DNA of 23,573 nt from Hormiphora californensis (lineage: Eukaryota > Ctenophora > Tentaculata > Cydippida > Pleurobrachiidae). The first letter of the stretch is position 1; the number at the start of each line of letters is the position of its first letter. Positions 14,019-23,573 of the stretch are shown here, piece by piece. Under the pieces are notes generated by a model that saw only the letters and a program-made list of their open reading frames with translations, was not told the DNA's origin and did not search any database. The stretch is taken from positions 1,702,922 to 1,726,494 of the forward strand of contig CM035354.1 in the NCBI GenBank assembly GCA_020137815.1, in the 5' to 3' direction. Position numbers and translations under genes: made by a program.

Positions 14019-14631
14019 CATACTATTATTAAAGCAAATAGGGAAATCCCATGTCCCGTTTTTTTAACCAAATATGGCACAAAATTCCTGGAAATGGCCT
14101 TTTGCACGTGTTGTCCCTGGACCCTGGCAACCTGCCAAGTGCCAGCTTGAGCCTTAAACTGCACGTGCATCCTTGATTCATCTCTCTGCCGGTTGCTCGA
14201 TTTGATCTGTTCACCACGTTTCTTGAACATGACTACTCAACTTCAACACAATCGCCAGCGAGTTTGGAGGACCCATATGTCCCAAACTGGCGCTGACGCC
14301 TATAGACTACGTGATCGAATCCTACAAAAGAGGTGATTATTATTCAAAAAATGTTGTCAACACACGTAATAACAAAGTATCAATGGCACTATAAAAGAAG
14401 AAATGACAGTAATACGTGAAAGTATTTTGCCAATGTACTCCTTCATAAAATACTTCAGGACCTGGCAAAAGAGGACCCGTGGTTTTTCTGTCAAAAGAAT
14501 CCCTTTGGTTAATTCACCTGATAAATTTACTGATTTTAAAAATTTCAAATGATACTACACTATTTGCTTAGGTTACTGTATGACCATTGACCATCCCCGA
14601 CATTCGCCCGTAGGGCGAGCGGGCTTACTAG
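14019..14631. other. Stretch without a supported gene
   Basis: Contains overlapping minus-strand frames (14018-14230) and a 35-codon + strand frame (14229-14336), none with a firm domain. Confidence 0.5.
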
Positions 14632-14702
14632 TTCAATTCAATTCAATTCAATTCAATTCAATTCAATTCAATTCAATTCAAATCAATTCAATTCAATTCA
14701 AA
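14632..14702. repeat. Second (CAATT)n array
   Basis: About 14 copies with one interruption (AAATCAATTC), flanked by GC-rich short palindromes (CGCCCGTAGGGCG on the left). Confidence 0.95.
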
Positions 14703-14944
14703 CACCGCTCGGTGGCGGGGTGCCGCTTTATTAGAATGATATGGGATAGTGAATATATAAAGAGTCAGTTACAAACAAGCACGTCTTAGAATGGGATAGT
14801 GAGTTACAAACTATATAGGCACAACACTACTTGGGAGTATAATAATATGTAGGGCGTGGTAAGTTATAATAATACTGGGCACTGGTTAACTGATTTAGGA
14901 AAATAATTCATTTAGCTGAGTCATACAGTGGAAGTACGGGAGAA

Positions 14945-14945
14945 T

Positions 14946-15017
<72 letters not shown>

Positions 15018-15045
15018 GTGAGAGAGAGAGAGTGAGAGAGAAGGC
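14945..15045. repeat. (GA)n microsatellite
   Basis: About 100 bp of GAGA with a few GAGGGAG and GTGAG interruptions. It is followed at 15110-15210 by three loose GTGTGTGAGGGGAAGGAAG repeats. Confidence 0.95.
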
Positions 15046-15735
15046 ATAGGACATTATTTAACAAAGACTTTCTATTCTGGGTTTGCTAGGCGCTATAACA
15101 AGCTGCTGTGAGGGGAAGGAAGCTGGAAGATAGATAGAGAGTGTGTGAGGGGAAGGAAGAGAGAGATAGAGAGAGATAGAGAGTGTGTGAGTGAGGGGAA
15201 GGAAGAGAGATGGTCTGGCTTCACCTTCCTCTCTCAGGCACAACAACCCAAATACAGTTCTAACTCTCAAACCAAGCACAACTCTAACAACTCACTAACT
15301 AACACATTTCTAGCTAACACAACTCATTGCCATACCAAACACGAGCACAATTCTTACTAATATATACCCTGCTAACTTAAATAACCCGCCAGTGGCGAGA
15401 AGTCCCACTAGCGCGCTCTCAATATACAGCCAGTCCAGCGGCAGATTATTTCCCACTGGCTGGCTGTTTATTATTAACTCCTATGTTACATTCAAAGTGT
15501 GTGTAAATGATCAGTTCTTACTGAAATACAGAGGGAACACTGTTTGCAAGAGTTACACACTGCATTGGAGAGAAAGAAACAACACATTCCGTCAATTTCT
15601 CTCTCTTTATCTCCCCTTTTGTTTCACTATCTCAATTCCTCTGTGTTATGTCTGGCATGCCCCATATCTTGTTATTTCTTTCTCTCTCTCCTTAGTAACT
15701 GTTACCAAACAATATACACTCAATCAGGAAGCGAC
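15046..15735. other. Stretch without a supported gene
   Basis: Holds loose purine repeats and AACTCTAACAACTCACTAAC-like pieces (15258-15315). Open frames at 15392-15811 and 15544-15936 run into the CGGTT repeats and are not convincing. Confidence 0.5.
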
Positions 15736-17060
15736 CGAATATTCGGTTCGGTTCGGTTCGGTTCGGAAATTCGGTGTTTTTTGGGCGGTTCGGTTCGGTT
15801 CGGTTCGGTAGGAAATTTTGGCCGAACCACCGAATTTTTTGGTCAAAAATGCCCAGAAATCGGGCTTTTTCATGCAAAATTTTTCAATTATTTCACGAAA
15901 ATTGTATGGATTTCAATGTCAATTTCGCCGTATTAACCCTATTTCGAATCGGTGGTGCTATGTGGAAATGATTTCGCTAGTTAGCGGGTTCGATATGGAT
16001 TAATTTGATACCTGACTTCCCGTCGAATCGTGTCCTCATGAGAGGGTCATTGGTCAACAAATTCAGAAACATTTTTTTTTTCCAAAAAATTCATGGAGAG
16101 CACCGATCAAGGTGTTAAGAATCATTCTCTGAAATTTTGTAAAAAAGTTTGGAAAATATTTCAAAGTCAATTTTATGGAAAATTTTCTATGTCAATTTTT
16201 GCGTACGAATCGTGTTTCTAATCGACAATGCTAAACGGGAGTGATGTTGCTAATTAGTGGGTCCGAGATGGATTATGCTGATACGTGATCCCCCATCAAA
16301 TCTAATTAGGAAGTTTAGGGGAAACGATTCATGTTTCAATAAATCTTGCTATTAGCGAGAGCACTGCCGCATAGCATCACCGATTCGCAACACGATTCGT
16401 ACGGCAAAATTGACATAGATTTTTTCCCGAAATTGACTTTGAAACATTTTACAAAGTTTTTTCACAAAATTAAATGTTTGTCTAAAAATTCATGGAGAGC
16501 ATCGATCAAGGTATTGAGAATCATTACCTGAAATTTTGTGAAATTTTTTTGTGAAAAATATTTAAGTAAATTATGATATACGAATCGTGTTTCTAATCGA
16601 CAATGCTAAACGGTAGTGATGTTGGTAATTAGTGGGTCCGAAATTGGATTGTGCTGATACTGGATCCCCCATCAAATCTAATTAGGGAAATTTAGAGAGG
16701 ACACGATTCATGGTTCGTTTAATCCTGCTAATTAGCAATACCATTCCCGTATAGCATTGCCGATTCGAAACACGATTCGTACGCAAAAACTGACATAGAA
16801 AAATTACGATAAAATTGACTTTGAAATTTTTTCACAAAATTGACTTTGAAATTTTTTTCACAAAATTGACTTTGAAATTTTTTCAAACATGTTTTAACAA
16901 AATTTCAGAGAATGATTCTCAATACCCTTTATCGTGCTCTCATGACTTTTTTGAGAAACATTTTTACAGAAAAAAATTTTGTATGGGTTTGGTTCGGTTT
17001 TGGGTTACCGAAATTCGGGTTTGGTTTGGTTCGGTTTGGTTCGGGAAAAATTTTTTTTCA
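15736..17060. repeat. Composite foldback repeat with CGGTT-rich ends
   Basis: (GGTTC)n at 15745-15815 and (GGTTC/GGTTT)n at 16985-17045 bound a block with a period near 380 bp. Inner units 16201-16405 and 16579-16784 (205 bp each) have inverted ends of about 55 bp (CGTACGAATCGTGTTTC and its inverse). A third, degraded half-unit is near 15938-16035. GAGAATGATTCTCAATACC at about 16912 is inverse to AAGAATCATTCTCTG at about 16117. Confidence 0.8.
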
Positions 17061-18296
17061 AATTCGTTCGTTGGTTTGGGGAAAAAAAACCCCCCGGTTT
17101 TGGTCGTTTCCTCACCAAATTTAGAGTGTTTTGACTGGGTTTTTTCCCCATTCTCAGTTTTTGTTTTTATTGTTTTTCTCTCTTTTTGTGTGTAACTTTT
17201 TAAAAAAACAACTAAAGCAGGGTATTAAAACCCCTAAAACCCGACCAATGGCAAAGTTTATTGGTTTTTAAAAAAAAACCCCCCCCCCGCCTCTCCCCCG
17301 CTCCGCCTGGGGTCGTCGTCGTGATTTAAACCATTTATCCCCACTGGGGATAAACTACGCTACCCTTTTCCCCGGGGGCGCTGGGGGGGAAAGGGATCTA
17401 AATAACGGCCAGTGGCCGATTTTTGCCTCATATAACCCACCATATACCGAGCCAAATTCTAATCACAACTACTCGGGCCAAAACAAATTAAAAATTTTAC
17501 ATCCCAAAGGGGGTTTTCGCATTGCGCAAAAAAATAAAATTTCTGAAATCTCTTGCGGCTAGCGACCCTCTGATCTAACTGGGCCGACATTTGTTTGTTT
17601 GAGAATCAAAAAAGAGGTTTAGGAACCTCCCCAGGTCTCTTAGGTGTAGGTACCCCAAACATGGGTTAATACAAGTGGGGGAAAGAAAAAAGGGAGGGAG
17701 AGAGAAAAGGGTGAGAGATGAGGAGAAGTTAGAGATTGAGAGAGAGAGGGAGGGGGTTGGTGGGGTGGGGGAAAAAAGGGTGGGGGAGGAGAGGGGGGGG
17801 AGGGGAGGAGGGAGAGAGGGAGGGGGATGAGGGGAGTGGGGGGGGAGAGGGAAAGGAGGGGAAGGGGGAAAAGGAGAGAGAGAGGAGGGGGGGGGGGGGG
17901 GGGGGGGAGGAGAGATCATAATGGACGGGGAGGATGTTTGTTTAGTTGAGATACAGCACGTTAATGGGATACCCCCGGAAAAACCACTGATCTAGGCACT
18001 ACTACTCCCATACTCCACACTCCCCACAGAACGCAAAAACCAGGGCAAATTTATTGGTTATGTGGACTGTACATTATAATATGAGAGGATCACTCACTGC
18101 ACAATATCAGCTAATTATTGGTTATGTGGTCGCAAAGAAAACTAAATGCATAACTTCTCTCTGCAGCAGTAGATGGACTTGATTAAACCCCTTTCTTCTT
18201 TTTTACAGGCGCTGGCTAGTACTTAGATTTACCATATTACTATGCTGGAAACAAAAAGTGATTACCACTATTCGAAATGAACAACAAACTATTCAA
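17061..18296. other. Low-quality, purine-rich intergenic stretch
   Basis: Merged homopolymers abound (for example 17080-17100 and 17268-17290). 17690-17915 is (G/A)n. No gene is supported. Confidence 0.6.
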
Positions 18297-19354
18297 ATCA
18301 CTGCGCTGGCAAGCGCAAGGTTGCCATCCCCCCCCCCCCCAACAAAAGGGCCCCCAAACCCCATTATACGTTTTATGGGTTTTGGCTAAAAACCCCGATT
18401 TCAGAAAGGGTTACGTGGCTTCCCTTTTTCCCCCTTTGCTTTAAATTTGGAATGTTACCCGGCTTGGGGGCTTTGACTCAAGTTTAAAATTTCAAGTCTC
18501 TATCCCCTCTAGAACCGAGTCGATAGGTCCCCTTTGCCATAAATTTTGTGTAACCCTTCGCGCCCGCGGTACGCGGTAGGGGAAGTTTTTTGAAAACCCT
18601 ATTTACGCCAAACGAAAAAAGATAGAAACTTCTAATTTTCACACTGGTAATCTACTGGATTGGTGTGCATTGTCGATGTGGGTCTCTTTTATCGCCAGGA
18701 ACGTCCCAAACGTCTTAAAGTCGTCTTTTTTTTCAGACCCCAAAAATTCTTTGAGCTAAAATTTAAAACACCCTAAGAGGGGATTCTAATCGAAAATCGA
18801 AACCATATATGGAAAAGAAATTGTCTAACTTTCAGAAACTATATAGCGAATTCCAAAAAAAAAACTACTTTAAAAAGGGCTTAAACCGTCTGAAGTGTTA
18901 TGACTTTTTTAAAAATAGATATCGTAGGGTTTTTTTTTTTTTCGCCTAGGGGGGACTCAAATCTTTAAAAATCATCTCAAACTTGGTCAGTATCTTCTCT
19001 ATAATCCCATTATTATCAAAATTTTAATGACGTAAAACGTCTTTTCGTCATTTTATACTCAAAATGAGTCAAAAATGAAATTTTCTCTTTTCCCCCGATT
19101 CCCTCCTCTCCGACCTGTTCTTACTACATCTAAATGGTAAAAACCCAAAAGTGCAAAATTTCCCAAAATAATTAAAAATTTGTAGCCGGAAAAAGGTGCC
19201 CATGATTTGAGCTACCCCTTTGGGACCGGACCTTCCCTTTTGAAGATAGACATTCTCTGTCCCTGTCTGTACACCGTAATGTTACGGTGGCAAGGTAGTC
19301 AAATCATAGGGGCAACCTTTCCGGCTCAATTTTTTAAATTTTTTGGTATAATTA
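18297..19354 (+). repeat. 1.1-kb dispersed repeat, copy B
   Basis: Collinear with 10595-11687 over its whole length. Differences are mainly shortened or lengthened homopolymers and lost single bases, and the CRE-like cluster and hairpin are broken. The pattern looks more like base-calling error than normal decay. Confidence 0.9.
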
Positions 19355-19522
19355 CTCCCAAACCTCTCACAATGTTAACGTGATCTACTATAACTGCACT
19401 ACTGTAGTGGTAAATACTGCAAGCTCAACATAAATCACCAACCAATTACTCCCTCTCACAATGGAGCTGCATCAAAAAACCAACAACATAATATTGGGAG
19501 GTGGGGCCGCACATCAAAATGA

Positions 19523-19634
<112 letters not shown>

Positions 19635-19744
19635 AGAATAGAGAGAGAAAGATCTAGAAGTAGAATCTAGCTAGATAGATCTTTCTCTTTACTTAGAATC
19701 TATAGATAGTACTGAAGGTGTTGTTTTTCTCGGAGGGGGGAGCC

Positions 19745-19849
19745 TGGAGTACAGCTGTAGTATAGGGGACCGAGTACAGCTCTAGCTAAGAGGGGGGGCT
19801 GGACTTGGAGTACAGCTGTAGTATAGGGGGAGGAGTACAGCTCTAGCTT
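19745..19849. repeat. 61-bp tandem duplication
   Basis: TGGAGTACAGCTGTAGTATA starts at 19745 and again at 19806, each followed by GAGTACAGCTCTAGC. On the minus strand each copy reads CCCCTATACTACAG, an acceptor-like string, but no exon is recognised beside it. Confidence 0.8.
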
Positions 19850-20973
19850 TGTCCAAGCTGTGTCCATGTAGAACAAACAGGAAGCTGGGAGGAAGGTGTG
19901 TCACAGTGGGGGAGATATGAGGTGGTAGACATGTGTAATAAGCTAACAAGCTGCAGAATGCCAACAGGCTGGTATTCTGTCACTGGTTAGGAGATAGAGA
20001 GGAGGGGGGTAATTATCGGCTGAGACAAATGGGAAATACATGTCTTTACTTTAGGCGCCTGCGTCTTTACTTTATATGGAATTGGAAATATTGAAAGGTA
20101 GAGCTATTAACTCAAATGGAAATGTTGAAAGGTAGAGCTATTTTCAACATTTAGTAACTCAAAAGGAAGACCATCTAGAATGCATCTCATCACGAACCAC
20201 ACTACGCAACAGGATTAGGAGTAGGATAATTAGGTCAGCTTGCTGCAGCACTATATATCGACTGTGTATCCTATCTTACTGCATCTGCACTATTGATGTA
20301 TCCTAACTCTATCTTGCTATAACAGCTGCACTATATATCGACTCAATACCGGTGGCTCGCTGTTATAGGAGGGCCAGGGACGGTAACGAAAATAATTAGT
20401 GCTCGGTATCTGTTACTGTGTGATGCTGTATCTGTGTATATCTGATGCTAACGTCATATTGTTCGAGTGTTTCCTAATTAGATAGCACCCCCTCTCTTTG
20501 ACTCTCTCTCTCTCTCTGTCATACAGCTGTATATCTGATCACAAATCTATCAGTGGCAGTGCAGCAGGGGGGGGAGGCAGCTGTTGAATGATGAATGAAA
20601 CGCAAACTCAATTTTTCTCAAACAATGTGAGATCAAAGTCGAAGAAGAAGAAGAAAAACAGTTATGACGCAGTTGGGAGCTTTTAGTTTGACCAAAGACC
20701 TTCCTATTATCATGGCTCTCCTCTCTCTATCCTCCACCCTCTCTTTTTTCTCTCACCCTCTCTCTCCTCTCCTCTCTCTCCTCCCCACGCAGTGGGGGGG
20801 GGTTAAAAAATTTATGTCGCTCATGCACACTTTTAAGAAAACTAAGATGGGAAAAAACACATGAGGAAGATAGGGATTGATTAAAAAAAATAAAAGGGGA
20901 AAGGGGGGTTTTTTTTTTAAATTTTAAAAGGGGGAAATTGGGCCCCCCAAAGCAACAAATTTTTTTTTCTAAA
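19850..20973. other. Stretch without a supported gene
   Basis: Includes a 34-bp tandem pair (GGAAATATTGAAAGGTAGAG at 20084 and a near copy at 20118), with a partial inverse (TTTTCAACATT), a doubled GCACTATATATCGACT, pyrimidine repeats at 20480-20520 and 20720-20785, and poor homopolymer-rich sequence just before the gap. Confidence 0.6.
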
Positions 20974-21073
20974 NNNNNNNNNNNNNNNNNNNNNNNNNNN
21001 NNNNNNNNNNNNNNNNNNNNNNNNNNNNNNNNNNNNNNNNNNNNNNNNNNNNNNNNNNNNNNNNNNNNNNNNN
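20974..21073. other. Assembly gap, exactly 100 N
   Basis: A run of 100 N, the usual placeholder for a gap of unknown size. Sequence on its left side is homopolymer-rich and unreliable. Confidence 0.99.
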
Positions 21074-21839
21074 GATTTAAACCGTTTGGAATGGTGACAA
21101 GCTGCTGCACAGTACACCACAATGTATTATCTCTAGTAAGCTACAACAAGTCTTTTAGCATAAATGTGATAATAGCAAGAGATTAGGAAAGTGAGACAAT
21201 ATTATGTTTCATGACAATTTGATAAGTTATATAATATGACCTGTATATATTACAGCTCATTATTGTTATATTTGAATAAGAAATAGTAGCTGGATGTTCA
21301 TCGTGTCACTGAAGAGTTATATAGAGAGAAAAGGAGGGAAAGAACTCAGGTAGACAGATAAAAAGCTGTATCAGCTGGCAAATGTGAACGCATTTTCCAG
21401 CTCTGTTGAGTACCAACAAGTTCTGTGAATATTTGACAAATGTTCAATTAAAACCAGACTCATGGCATCCAGCAGTAGCTTAGCACAAGTGGTACGCAAT
21501 ACTATCTAAGTGAAACATTTCAAGACTGCCACGAGAATAGGAAACACTTTAAAGGAAATATGCGGATGTCAAAGCAGCGTGAGAAGCCTAAAATAGTAGT
21601 TCTGATTAAAAACCTAGTACACATGGCACACAGGGCTAGCGTATTATTCATCATGAGCCTATTAAACCTGCTAGGTTTGGCAGACACCCAGTACAATCAA
21701 TAAAGCACATAATTTCAGCACTTGATCTAGGTCTAGGAAGGTTGCCCGAGCCGATGTCATGATAATATCGCGAGTATACTCTATTCTAGTATGACCCAGA
21801 AATGATAATAATCAATCTGTTGTTATCCTGGACTACTCG
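21074..21839. other. Stretch without a supported gene
   Basis: A + strand piece around 21509-21600 reads RIGNTLKEICGCQSSVRSLK before two stops, faintly like the helix-turn-helix of a Tc1-type transposase, too weak to call. Confidence 0.4.
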
Positions 21840-22193
21840 TAGATATCTTACTCCTGATAATATCGTACGCCGTTATAATTCTTACTCCTGTATAAGTCGG
21901 ATCCCGAGATTAGTTAGTCGGTAACTCCATAAGAGAGACGTCCGTATAGAGTCGGTACTTTCCGGGTTAATATGCTACGCCGGTTAAAAGCGTACTCCTG
22001 AAATATATTCTTACTCCTTTATAATATCTTACTCCTTTATAATATCTTACTCCTTTATAATATTTACTCCTTTATAATATCTTACTCCTTTATAATATCT
22101 TACTCCTTTATAATATCTTACTCCTTTATAATATCTTACTCCTTTATAATATCATACTCCTTTATAATATTTTACTCCTTTCTAATATCTTAC
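21840..22193 (-). repeat. 18-bp minisatellite built on a splice donor
   Basis: On the minus strand, directly after position 22194, GTAAGATATTAGAAAGGA is followed by about ten units of GTAAGATATTATAAAGGA (to about 22004) and looser ones (GAGTAAGATAT, GAGTAAGAATTA) to about 21845. The unit contains the donor consensus GTAAGA. Confidence 0.85.
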
Positions 22194-22312
22194 CGTTGCA
22201 GGAAGAGTTGGAACTTTCGATGCTCTCCGATAGAGCAAATGATAAGTTGGTGATGGTGAGACGTTCTCGTACTGGTTCGTCTATCGAGTGCTGATCCAGA
22301 CCGTGCTTCTGT
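22194..22312 (-). CDS. Probable internal exon of an unidentified gene
   Basis: The acceptor is CCCTCCTCTGCAG next to 22312 and the donor GTAAGA lies after 22194. One frame (phase 2 in, phase 1 out) reads QKHGLDQHSIDEPVRERLTI, then TNLSFALSESIESSNSSCN. Splice sites are strong and the composition is protein-like, but a second frame is also open and no neighbouring exon was found. The family is unknown. Confidence 0.45.
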
Positions 22313-23573
22313 CTGCAGAGGAGGGGGGGTCAGTAATTACTAGGACACAGGTGATTCGATAACAGTGATTTATTAGACACAAGGCACACAGTTGATAGTA
22401 GTCATCCAAAACATATCCAGTAGATAGAACAGTATTGGACACACAAACAACAAGTATAACAACAAGAATAAGAGCTTATCCCAATGACTGGACCCAGTGC
22501 AGTCACTCTATTCGAGCTGTGCGTTATAACAATAACCCCAAACTTGTCCTAACCCTCGATTCGTCGAGCAACCTCAAGTTGTAACAAGTATCCGTGAGAG
22601 CAAGCTAAAATTCATTATATAGAACAAACTATTATATGGGGACATTACATCAGCTCTATCTGGTGCTGAAGGAGGATATTTTAGCATGTTGCTATTAGAA
22701 ATCATTATGCTGCCATATATTATGGATTTTAGAAACGTAATACCCAAGGAAGCTTTTAGGATAGTTTGAATTGTAATAAATGCTACACAGAAACAACGTA
22801 AGAAACTGCTTGAAACAGTGTCATCAACCCAAGTCTGGTTGGGTTCTTCAAACATACAGTGTCATCAACCCAAGTCTGGTTGAGTTCTTCATGTACACAA
22901 TCGACCTGTGTGACATGTTACACCCATTTGCATTGGTCCTGATCAGTCTTGTGTGGATCTCATTTCACGCTCTGTGAGTGTTCGGTAGATCAACATCTCT
23001 CATCCTTACCTAGCACATGCCCTTAATGCGTTGTGTAGTTTCGTCCCCAGCCCATTCCGTGCCGTTACGACCATGATAATGTAGGATGTCAGGTCTGTGC
23101 TCAACAATACGTTACTACCATGAGACCACTGGTTCAACAAGGCACCATACCACTACTATCAAATGGAAACATAATAATGTAGACTGTGAAGAGAGAGAGA
23201 GAGAGCTAGACTAGTGAAGGGAGAGAGAGAGTGTGATGGGAGGGAGATATAGTGAGATCATAGAGTGAGATAGAGAGAAAGATATTGAGAGAGAGAGAAA
23301 GAAACAAAGTTGACCGAAAGACCGGGAAAAACTGTCAACAAGATGTAAACTGCCCTATCTTAGTCTCTCTTCTAATTGTATTACATGACTCATAATATGA
23401 GTCTCATATCATGCTTTTTCTTTTTAATCAATCCTTAACTCACTTTGAACTATTATTTCTCTTACTGCTGCACTGCCTTGAGAGAGTCCTTAATGCAAAC
23501 TCAATTAACGTTTGATTACTGATAGCTACCACTCTGCGGTTCTAGGGACATCTTCAAAGTAAAAAGTTTCTAT
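22313..23573. other. Stretch without a firmly supported gene
   Basis: On the minus strand around 22390-22490 a hydrophobic frame (LLFLLLYLLF...) ends in TAATAAATC, which could be the end of a gene or of a repeat. A 41-bp tandem pair (CAGTGTCATCAACCCAAG) is at 22815-22890. Loose (GA)n lies at 23190-23310. Confidence 0.45.

Noticed and set aside
13820-14032. + strand open frame of repeated FNSIQ
   Set aside because: Translation of (CAATT)n.
14229-14336. Small + strand frame MTTQLQHNRQRVWRTH...
   Set aside because: Composition is protein-like, with a GT after codon 34, but it is only 35 codons long, has no partner exon and overlaps other open frames; not enough to call a gene.
21463-21720. Degenerate Tc1/mariner-like transposase N-terminus
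   Set aside because: A short helix-turn-helix-like string and a later RFGRHP-like string are in broken frames; no catalytic DDE/D region or inverted ends were found.
22574-22855. 93-codon minus-strand frame
   Set aside because: Starts inside a 41-bp tandem duplication, has no recognised domain and no clear splice signals.

Overview
The window is animal (metazoan) nuclear DNA. It has multi-exon genes with GT-AG introns, AATAAA signals, extracellular domains cut by phase-1 introns, a Rho-family exchange factor, and many micro- and minisatellites and foldback repeats. The short introns and compact spacing suggest a sponge or another early-branching or marine invertebrate, but nothing here fixes the species. 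No bacterial-style operon, RNA gene or CRISPR array is visible.

Layout. (1) Positions 1-4840, + strand: the 3' part of a gene for a single-pass membrane protein. It encodes two sushi/CCP modules, a unique domain with a furin-type site, an Eph-receptor-like cysteine module, two more sushi-like modules, a transmembrane helix and a proline-rich tail. Its 5' end lies outside the window. (2) 4840-5973: convergent intergenic DNA with a near-perfect hairpin (56-bp arms, 5-nt loop). (3) 5974-13763, - strand: a 13-exon gene, apparently complete, for a 634-residue DH-PH RhoGEF that resembles the PLEKHG5/PLEKHG7 group, closest to PLEKHG7 as I remember it. All splice phases join up, although one join relies on an 8-nt microexon. 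(4) 13764-22193: mostly repeats, including (CAATT)n, (GA)n, a foldback block with CGGTT-rich ends, the second copy of a 1.1-kb dispersed repeat, stretches of visibly poor base quality and a 100-N gap. (5) 22194-22312, - strand: an isolated probable exon beside a minisatellite.

The most striking property is shared by the two main genes and the isolated exon. Tandem repeats sit on splice junctions and repeat the splice signal itself. Nine acceptor regions and three donor regions show this. The number of copies ranges from two to about sixty, and in some cases the first bases of the exon are copied too. Some decoy acceptors would give premature stops. Others (the 21-bp last unit at 2424-2444, and every third 44-bp unit at 8787-9051) keep the reading frame. 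Whether this reflects a splice-linked duplication process, selection, or slippage in pyrimidine-rich intron ends cannot be settled from one window.

The two genes have no obvious pathway link: one is an extracellular adhesion/receptor-like protein and the other a cytoplasmic Rho activator.
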